9,368 bases of DNA from Pseudomonadota bacterium. Lineage in GTDB: Bacteria > Desulfobacterota > Desulfobacteria > Desulfobacterales > RPRI01. The position numbers were made by a program, and so were the translations under genes. Numbering within the stretch: the stretch's first letter is position 1; the number at the start of each line of letters is the position of its first letter. Shown here piece by piece: positions 1-4,267 of this stretch. The DNA is taken from positions 1-9,368 of the forward strand of contig JAHJQU010000084.1 of assembly GCA_018819005.1 (NCBI GenBank). The letters are read 5' to 3'. The notes below the pieces were generated by a model. The model was given only the letters and a program-made list of their open reading frames with translations, made no database searches and was not told the DNA's origin.

Positions 1-770
1 AGGAGAGCATCCCGGATTCTGGATCCGGCTGCAGTTTCGATCTTTTCAACAAGAGCCTGATCCGGTTTCTTTTCTTTGCAAATTCTTTTCGGGACCCCGT
101 TAGTCTCTTTTAATTTTTCCTGAATGGCTATAATGGGCTGCATGGCATCGTGACCGCAGAAGATGGCTTCAAGCATATCTTTTTCATTCACAATATTGCC
201 GCTGCCTTCAACCATTACAACTCCGGTTTTTGAACCTGCAACAATAATATTTATTTCACTCCCTTCACATTCTTTTATAGTCGGGTTTATTAAATACTCC
301 CCGTTTTTCCTGATTACCCTGACACTTGCGATGGGCCCTGCGAACGGGATATCCGATATTTCGAGCGCTGCAGATGCTCCAATCATTGCAAGAACATCCG
401 GATCATTTTCATGATCCATCGAAAGAACTGTTGCTATGATTTGTGTTTCATAAAAATAACCTTTGGGGAAAAGAGGCCTTATGGGCCTGTCTATCAGGCG
501 CGAAGTTAAGGCTTCCTTTTCAGAAGGCCTTCCAATTTCACGCCTGAAATAATTCCCGGGTATCCGGCCGGCGGCATAAATTTTTTCCTGATATTCGACC
601 GAAAGAGGCAAGAAATCGCCCGGCCTCTCTTCGTTTGATGAAACCACAGTTACAAGTACTATCGTATCGCCGTATTGTACTACTACCGATCCGGATGCCT
701 GCTTTGCAAGTTTGCCTGCCTGAATAGTCAATGTTTTTCCACCGATATCGGTTTTATATGTATTTTCCAT
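1..770 (-). CDS. pnp: Polyribonucleotide nucleotidyltransferase (PNPase), N-terminal part, cut by window edge
   Basis: PNPase phosphorolytically degrades RNA 3' to 5', releasing nucleoside diphosphates, and can also add 3' tails; it works as a cytoplasmic trimer, often with RNase E or a helicase. The frame opens with ATG at 770 and stays open to base 1, giving 256 full codons of a protein usually near 700 residues. Visible are the first RNase PH domain (about residues 12-145) and the linker that begins the all-helical domain (from about 235). Diagnostic blocks are FRRE at 75-78, RPSEKEALTSRLIDRPIRPL at 81-100 and MIGASAAL at 129-136. The second RNase PH, KH and S1 domains lie outside the window. 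AGGAG sits 6 nt before the ATG. The gene follows rpsO, as in E. coli, after a 306-nt leader with a possible promoter and a hairpin. Identification is secure. Confidence 0.97.
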   Translation of the reverse strand, partial: MENTYKTDIGGKTLTIQAGKLAKQASGSVVVQYGDTIVLVTVVSSNEERPGDFLPLSVEYQEKIYAAGRIPGNYFRREIGRPSEKEALTSRLIDRPIRPLFPKGYFYETQIIATVLSMDHENDPDVLAMIGASAALEISDIPFAGPIASVRVIRKNGEYLINPTIKECEGSEINIIVAGSKTGVVMVEGSGNIVNEKDMLEAIFCGHDAMQPIIAIQEKLKETNGVPKRICKEKKPDQALVEKIETAAGSRIRDAL

Positions 771-776
771 AAAAAT

Positions 777-781
777 CTCCT
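777..781 (-). promoter_or_regulatory. Ribosome binding site of pnp
   Basis: AGGAG on the minus strand, 6 nt upstream of the pnp ATG at 770. It is a strong, well-spaced Shine-Dalgarno sequence and supports this start. Confidence 0.85.
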
Positions 782-807
782 AAAAATAGACTGCTGTTAT
801 TCGGGAA

Positions 808-871
808 GATTGAAGCTTTCCGCCGCAAGCAGCGTTCCGCATGGGGCGAATTCAGCCGCGGGGAATCGAGT
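808..871 (-). repeat. Folded repeat-like segment in the pnp leader
   Basis: Plus-strand bases 808-830 match 9297-9319 at 20 of 23 positions (both start GATTGAAGCT and end GCAAGC), and GGGGAATC at 860-867 resembles GGGGAATG at 9323-9330. The arms 818-826 and 858-865 can pair as an imperfect stem (TTCC with GGAA, then CCGC with GCGG around a one-base bulge). A smaller TTCGC/GCGGAA stem lies inside. The copy looks longer than the one at the right edge, as if extra sequence lies in its loop. It probably belongs to a dispersed intergenic repeat family. On the RNA it would form a hairpin upstream of the pnp ribosome binding site. Confidence 0.5.
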
Positions 872-874
872 CTG

Positions 875-904
875 TTTATAATTTGTTCGCTAACCCCGCT
901 GCAA
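875..904 (-). promoter_or_regulatory. Possible pnp promoter
   Basis: On the minus strand, TTGCAG (899-904) and TATAAA (875-880) are separated by 18 bp. The -10 box is 5/6 to consensus and the -35 box only 3/6. Transcription would start near 868 and include the folded segment at 808-871. This is a by-eye match only. Confidence 0.3.
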
Positions 905-1035
905 GAAACAGAAAAATGCGCTCACTGTTTCGGATCAAAGCTCTCAAACCACAATATCTTTTTGCTCCCGTATTAAATATTCAGGATACTCAAAGAGAGA
1001 ACTGACAACTGGCAGGTACTTATTCCTCTCGTTTT

Positions 1036-1062
1036 AAAAAAACTGCCCTTTAACCGGTTCAG
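1036..1062 (-). terminator. Weak terminator-like hairpin after rpsO
   Basis: On the minus strand 15 nt after the rpsO stop, CTG...CAG arms (1043-1062) enclose a loosely paired CC/GG segment and are followed directly by seven T residues (1042-1036). The stem is short and interrupted, so termination would be partial at best. It could also be an RNA-processing site between rpsO and pnp. Confidence 0.25.
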
Positions 1063-1076
1063 CAAATGATTGCTTT

Positions 1077-1346
1077 TTATCTCCTGATACCAAGAGTATC
1101 AATTATTGTTCTGTATCTCTGTATATCCTTGTTTTTCACATAATTTAAGAGTCTGCGTCTTTTACCTACAAGCATAAGCAGACCTCTTCTTGAGTGGTGA
1201 TCCTTTTCATGAACCTTCAGATGTTCGGTAAGATAAGATATTCGATGTGTTAAAAGCCCCACCTGAACTTCCGGAGAACCGGTATCACTTTCATGCAGCT
1301 TATATTTTTCAATTAACTGCTTTTTGTCGTCAGATTTTAAAACCAA
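1077..1346 (-). CDS. rpsO: 30S ribosomal protein S15 (start placed at internal TTG)
   Basis: S15 binds the central domain of 16S rRNA early in 30S assembly and helps form intersubunit bridges. Starting at TTG 1346 the protein is 89 residues, exactly the usual S15 length. Conserved blocks are HESDTGSPEVQV at 18-29, the rRNA-contacting DHHSRRGLL at 49-57 and the C-terminal LGIRR. The frame stays open upstream to another TTG at 1379, which would add 11 lysine-rich residues. However, the only good Shine-Dalgarno (AAGGAGG, 1358-1364) lies inside that extension, 11 nt before the TTG at 1346. The shorter form is therefore preferred. The gene lies between truB and pnp as in E. coli but is separated from truB by a repeat element. 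Family assignment is secure; the start is very likely but rests on SD position and length. Confidence 0.95.
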   Translation of the reverse strand: MVLKSDDKKQLIEKYKLHESDTGSPEVQVGLLTHRISYLTEHLKVHEKDHHSRRGLLMLVGKRRRLLNYVKNKDIQRYRTIIDTLGIRR

Positions 1347-1357
1347 TTTCTTTTCTG

Positions 1358-1364
1358 CCTCCTT
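1358..1364 (-). promoter_or_regulatory. Ribosome binding site that sets the rpsO start
   Basis: AAGGAGG on the minus strand, a near-perfect anti-16S match, ends 11 nt before TTG 1346. It lies downstream of the alternative TTG at 1379, so it cannot serve that codon. I see no comparable site upstream of 1379. Confidence 0.75.
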
Positions 1365-1394
1365 TTTTTTGAAGTACAATATTCATATGTTGTA

Positions 1395-1400
1395 ATTATA
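1395..1400 (-). promoter_or_regulatory. Possible -10 box for rpsO
   Basis: A perfect TATAAT on the minus strand would start transcription near 1388, giving a leader of about 40 nt before rpsO. No good -35 hexamer is found at 16-18 bp. The region is AT-rich, so chance occurrence is possible. A separate rpsO-pnp promoter would make sense because the repeat element lies between truB and rpsO. Confidence 0.25.
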
Positions 1401-1409
1401 AATAGTTAT

Positions 1410-1430
1410 AAAGCCATTCTGCTGTGTTGC
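1410..1430 (+). repeat. Direct repeat, copy 1 (21 bp, solitary)
   Basis: An exact 21-bp match to 1522-1542, beginning AAAGCCATTC and ending GTGTTGC, 112 bp away. The second copy lies just inside the left end of the element at 1509-1686. Copy 1 lacks the neighbouring terminal inverted repeat, so it may be a remnant of a second, decayed element. Confidence 0.8.
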
Positions 1431-1521
1431 CGATTTAATAAGCTTTACAACGCAAGCATATCATTTATATATATTTATCGGCGCAAACAAACAACATAAA
1501 TTATTTACGACGGCTTTGTAA

Positions 1522-1542
1522 AAAGCCATTCTGCTGTGTTGC
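1522..1542 (+). repeat. Direct repeat, copy 2 (21 bp)
   Basis: Exact partner of 1410-1430. It overlaps the inner part of the left terminal inverted repeat of the 1509-1686 element. Confidence 0.8.
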
Positions 1543-1555
1543 ACTTTCATCCCCG

Positions 1556-1603
1556 CCCTGTTGAATTCTCGCTGCGCGAGACGGCAGGGCCGATTCAACA
1601 GGG
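1556..1603. repeat. Nested hairpin inside the repeat element
   Basis: CCCTGTTGAAT (1556-1566) and ATTCAACAGGG (1593-1603) are a perfect 11-bp inverted repeat. Inside it TCTCGC-TGC-GCGAGA (1567-1581) forms another perfect 6-bp hairpin. GCCCTG (1555-1560) could pair instead with CAGGGC (1585-1590), so two alternative folds exist. There is no adjacent T-run on either strand, so it is not a standard terminator. Confidence 0.75.
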
Positions 1604-1614
1604 TGAATCATTAC

Positions 1615-1634
1615 AGCGTACCAATTAGTACGCT
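1615..1634. repeat. Second hairpin inside the repeat element
   Basis: AGCGTAC (1615-1621) and GTACGCT (1628-1634) form a perfect 7-bp inverted repeat around a 6-nt loop. Flanking TGAAT (1604-1608) and ATTC/TTCA (1634-1640) could extend the stem with an internal loop. Confidence 0.7.
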
Positions 1635-1744
1635 TCATTCCTCAAGATTCGCGCGCCTTGCATTATGAGCTTTTTACTTTGCCGTCTGAATTTCGACTTT
1701 TTACTAAAGTGTCATTTATGACGACTCAACAAAAGCAGATTCTA

Positions 1745-2653
1745 TTAAAACCTGTTTATAACAAAGCAATAAACAAACTTACCATTAATCCTGTTCAAAA
1801 CAGCAATAAGTTCATTCTCTTTGTTTACAATTTTTATGAAATCGTTGAGCCCGGTCAGCAAATCAGAGTTAATATCCTTATCGGTTATTGTCTTCCCGCA
1901 GGATATCTTTTCAATCAATATATCATTTGCGATGCAGCCGGGAATATTTTTTAAAGCATCCGCCATTTTTATTACTTTGGATGGTATACTTCCCGATAAA
2001 GCAAGTTTTTCAAGTTCCACTATTGTTGAAGCTTTGCTGATTGAAAATCCGCAGCTTTCAATCCTTCTTAATTCTTTAAGATGACCTCCACAGCCAATAT
2101 CTTTGCCTATATCCGCACAGAGCGTTCTTATATAAGTTCCTCCCGAACATGAAACCTCAAAAAAGATTTCCGGGAGATTTATTTCAAGTATTTTTAAATA
2201 ATAAATATGAACTTTCCTTGCCGGCTTTTCAACCGGCCGGCCTTTCCGCGCAAGCTTATAAAGCGGGACTCCCTTATGCTTTAAAGCGGAATAGATCGGG
2301 GGAACCTGCTCAATATCTCCTTCATATTTATTAAAAGCCGATACTATCTCTTCCCGCGAAAAATTCAACTCATTACAGGTTGAAAGAATTTTTCCGGTAA
2401 AATCCTGCGTATCGGTTGAGACTCCAAGGTGGAGTTTAGCCTGATATTTTTTGTCTCCTCCAAGAAAGAACCTTGATATTTTTGTTGCCTCGTTTAAACA
2501 GCAAATCAATACACCCGTCGCAAATGGATCAAGCGTTCCTGTGTGTCCTGCCTTTTTTGCTCCTGTCAGTTTTTTTAAAACAGCAACAACTCTTGCAGAT
2601 GTAATATCTGCAGGTTTATCAACAATAAGTATTCCGCTATCTAATTCAGGCAT
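1745..2653 (-). CDS. truB: tRNA pseudouridine(55) synthase
   Basis: TruB isomerises U55 in the T-loop of nearly all tRNAs and also acts as a tRNA folding chaperone. The 302-residue protein has the normal length. The catalytic aspartate is D42 in GHTGTLDPFATGVL (36-49). Other family blocks are KKYQA with the conserved tyrosine Y70, GVSTDTQDFTG (77-87), QVPPIYSALKHKG (116-128) and SGGTYIRTLCADIG (170-183, containing the conserved arginine R176). The C-terminal part (about 225-302) is less conserved and corresponds to the region where PUA-like domains occur. ATG 2653 lies 9 nt after the nrnA stop. There is no strong Shine-Dalgarno, so expression probably depends on translational coupling or on ribosomes leaving nrnA. 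The next gene, rpsO, is 398 nt further on. Identification is secure. Confidence 0.97.
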   Translation of the reverse strand: MPELDSGILIVDKPADITSARVVAVLKKLTGAKKAGHTGTLDPFATGVLICCLNEATKISRFFLGGDKKYQAKLHLGVSTDTQDFTGKILSTCNELNFSREEIVSAFNKYEGDIEQVPPIYSALKHKGVPLYKLARKGRPVEKPARKVHIYYLKILEINLPEIFFEVSCSGGTYIRTLCADIGKDIGCGGHLKELRRIESCGFSISKASTIVELEKLALSGSIPSKVIKMADALKNIPGCIANDILIEKISCGKTITDKDINSDLLTGLNDFIKIVNKENELIAVLNRINGKFVYCFVINRF

Positions 2654-2662
2654 CTCATAAAA

Positions 2663-3637
2663 CTAAATTTTTTCAGACAGGCTTATAATCTGAGCCTTCA
2701 GGGCCTCTATTGTTGTTTCAATGTTAAATCCTGCCGCACCGGGATGGCCGCCCCCACCGAACGCCGAAGCAATGGCTGAAACATCGAATGTTCCGTCCGA
2801 ACGCAAACCGACATGAAAGGTTTTTAATCCAGAAGATTGATCCGACCCGCTCTTTTGTTCCTGTATGAGTGCCGCTACTTTGACATCTTCAATGCGCCTT
2901 GCATAGTTTATAAGGCCGTCTATGTCCTCTGAATGAGTTCTTGTTTCATTTATCATTTCCTGAGTTATCGTCATCATTGAAAGTTTTCCATTTACTGAAA
3001 TTTCGATTGAATCAAGAGCAAGATTCAAAAGCCGTATACGGCCAAGAGAGTACGTGCCATAAACGTGCTGGGCAACTTCGTAAGGGTTGACTCCGCAACC
3101 GATCATTTTTTCACAAATTGCAAAAGCAGACTGATTTGTGTTCGAAAACCGGAAAGAGCCTGTATCCGTTAATATGCCCGTATATATTGAGTTTGCTATT
3201 GCGCTGTTTATGGGTATTTCCATCTTTTTAATTGTGCGGTATACAATTTCAGCAGTGGAACATGCTTTTGTATCTATCAACCTGCAGGTTCCAAAATTAT
3301 TATTTGTTATATGATGATCAATATTTAAAATTACAGGTATGCGGGAGGCTGCAGATGAACCTTTTCCGATCCGCTGTAAATTTCCGCAATCAAGAATAAC
3401 GGCAGTATCAAATTCAAGTGTTTCCGGTATTTCATGCTCTATGCGTTCAATAAAGGGTAGAAAGCGGTAAACTGCCGGAATAGGGCTTTCATTAAACAGA
3501 AAAATCTTTTTATTAAGCCAATCAAGAGCTATCCCGAGGGCAAGCAAAGAACCTATCGCATCGCCATCCGGGTTTGTATGAGAAGCAAGCAGCACATGGT
3601 TACTCTTTTTCAGGTGTTGAATTATCTGGTTCATCAT
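2663..3637 (-). CDS. nrnA: DHH/DHHA1 phosphoesterase, NrnA-like (nanoRNase / pAp phosphatase)
   Basis: NrnA-type enzymes hydrolyse 2-5 nt RNAs to mononucleotides, and several members also dephosphorylate 3'-phosphoadenosine 5'-phosphate (pAp). The 324-residue length fits. Metal-binding motifs of the DHH domain are visible: HTNPDGDAIGS (20-30), DCGN (83-86), DHH (107-109) and TGILTDTGSF (153-162, D158). The C-terminal DHHA1 domain carries the substrate-binding GGGGHPGAAG (294-303). The gene starts inside rbfA with a 38-nt overlap, with tandem ATG codons at 3637 and 3634. No good Shine-Dalgarno precedes either, which points to coupling with rbfA translation. The position between rbfA and truB is common in Deltaproteobacteria and Firmicutes, and the activity complements PNPase, encoded downstream. 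Whether it prefers nanoRNA, pAp or cyclic-di-AMP products cannot be told from sequence alone. Confidence 0.9.
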   Translation of the reverse strand: MMNQIIQHLKKSNHVLLASHTNPDGDAIGSLLALGIALDWLNKKIFLFNESPIPAVYRFLPFIERIEHEIPETLEFDTAVILDCGNLQRIGKGSSAASRIPVILNIDHHITNNNFGTCRLIDTKACSTAEIVYRTIKKMEIPINSAIANSIYTGILTDTGSFRFSNTNQSAFAICEKMIGCGVNPYEVAQHVYGTYSLGRIRLLNLALDSIEISVNGKLSMMTITQEMINETRTHSEDIDGLINYARRIEDVKVAALIQEQKSGSDQSSGLKTFHVGLRSDGTFDVSAIASAFGGGGHPGAAGFNIETTIEALKAQIISLSEKI

Positions 3638-3980
3638 CGTTTTTTAAAGTTTTGAGCAAAGTCTCTATTCGTGCTCCATAATCAAATGATTCATCATAAA
3701 AAAAAGATAGATCAGGCATATAACGCAGGCCCAGCTGGCTTGCCAGTGTGCGCTTAAGATAACCGGCCGCACTTTTAAATCCTATGGCCGCATCTTCTGC
3801 AGATTTATTGCTTCCGGATATTGTAAAATAAATCCTGGCAAGCTTTAAGTCTCTGGACATTTTGACACCGGTGATTGTTGCCATATCAAGCCGGGGATCT
3901 TTTATATCCTTAATCAAAATTTCTGACAGAATTTTTTGTATCTGACCTGCAACCCTGTCGGCTCGCGAAAAGAGCGTCAT
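3600..3980 (-). CDS. rbfA: 30S ribosome-binding factor A
   Basis: RbfA is a small KH-type RNA-binding protein that binds the immature 30S subunit and aids 16S rRNA 5'-end maturation; it is important for growth in the cold. The 126-residue product has the usual length. The N-terminal helix SRADRVAGQIQKILSEIL is followed by the conserved DPRL (28-31) and the strand ITGVKMSRDLKLARIYFTI. A single KH-like domain spans about residues 5-110, and the tail (NDDEPDNSTPEKE) is acidic and probably disordered. ATG 3980 overlaps the ylxP TGA in an ATGA junction (4 nt), a classic sign of translational coupling. Its own 3' end overlaps nrnA by 38 nt, and that overlap encodes mainly the disordered tail. Identification is secure. 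Confidence 0.95.
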   Translation of the reverse strand: MTLFSRADRVAGQIQKILSEILIKDIKDPRLDMATITGVKMSRDLKLARIYFTISGSNKSAEDAAIGFKSAAGYLKRTLASQLGLRYMPDLSFFYDESFDYGARIETLLKTLKNDDEPDNSTPEKE

Positions 3981-4264
3981 AGATTGATTATCTCCATTTC
4001 GGTGTTTATAATTTCGGCCAGGCCAAGCTCGTCGGCGAAATTAAAAACTTTATCAATTATTGAATTTGTCAGAATTCTGTCATTTCCCGCAACAGCAAAA
4101 CCAATTAAAGCTTCATCATAAATATCGTTTGATCCGACTTCAGCGACTGATGCGTTGAAATTGTTTTGCAGCCGCCCGATTATCGACTTTACAATTTTTC
4201 TTTTACTTTTCAGCGAACGGCAGTCATGAAGCCTGAACGTTATTATTCCGAGACCGACAACCAT
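3977..4264 (-). CDS. ylxP: DUF503 / YlxP-like protein
   Basis: This is a 95-residue protein of the DUF503 family, known as YlxP in Bacillus, where it also lies between infB and rbfA. The recognisable signature is the N-terminal strand MVVGLGIITFRLHDCRSLKSKRKIVKSI, followed by an alternating alpha-beta pattern and the GFAVAGND segment. No catalytic residues are apparent and there is no signal peptide or membrane segment. The genomic position implies a role in ribosome assembly or RNA binding, but the biochemical function is not established to my knowledge. ATG 4264 follows the infB stop by 3 nt, and the stop overlaps the rbfA start by 4 nt, so the gene is tightly coupled on both sides. The family call is confident; the function is open. 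Confidence 0.88.
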   Translation of the reverse strand: MVVGLGIITFRLHDCRSLKSKRKIVKSIIGRLQNNFNASVAEVGSNDIYDEALIGFAVAGNDRILTNSIIDKVFNFADELGLAEIINTEMEIINL

Positions 4265-4267
4265 GGT

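Larger units (their letters stand above)
771..1076 (-). other. rpsO-pnp intergenic region (pnp leader)
   Basis: This 306-nt stretch has no credible gene. In transcription order it holds a weak terminator-like hairpin just after rpsO (1036-1062), about 130 nt with no recognised feature, a possible promoter (875-904), a folded repeat-like segment (808-871) and the pnp ribosome binding site. In E. coli the pnp leader is a site of RNase III/PNPase autoregulation. A structured leader here fits a similar role, but that is inference. Confidence 0.6.
1509..1686. repeat. Non-coding repeat element with terminal inverted repeats (MITE-like)
   Basis: The ends 1509-1526 (GACGGCTTTGTAAAAAGC) and 1669-1686 (GCTTTTTACTTTGCCGTC) are inverted repeats matching at 15 of 18 positions; the three differences are a central TTT/AAA swap. 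The 178-bp body has no ORF of note but carries two internal hairpins (1556-1603 and 1615-1634). A variant of the right end, GACTTTTTACTAAAGTGTCA, follows at 1695-1714. The architecture is that of a small dispersed, non-autonomous element or folded intergenic repeat. It resembles, from memory, repeats scattered in Desulfobacterota genomes. I see no clear target-site duplication, so insertion is not proven. Confidence 0.6.
1347..1744. other. truB-rpsO intergenic region
   Basis: This is a 398-nt gap in an otherwise compact operon, without a credible gene on either strand. It contains a possible rpsO -10 box (1395-1400), a lone copy of a 21-bp repeat (1410-1430), an AT-rich stretch (about 1431-1508), a repeat element with terminal inverted repeats (1509-1686) and a second copy of its end motif (1695-1714). 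GTCAT-TT-ATGAC at 1711-1722 can form a short hairpin just after truB. Confidence 0.7.

Noticed and set aside
163..414. Plus-strand open frame opposite pnp (83 codons)
   Set aside because: It lies wholly antisense to well-conserved pnp and has no recognisable domain or ribosome site.
1556..1603. Reading the GC-rich hairpin after truB as an intrinsic terminator
   Set aside because: No T-run follows on either strand; it is better explained as part of the repeat element.
1658..1954. Plus-strand open frame running from the repeat element into truB (98 codons)
   Set aside because: Most of it is antisense to the truB C-terminus and it starts inside the repeat element; no family resemblance.
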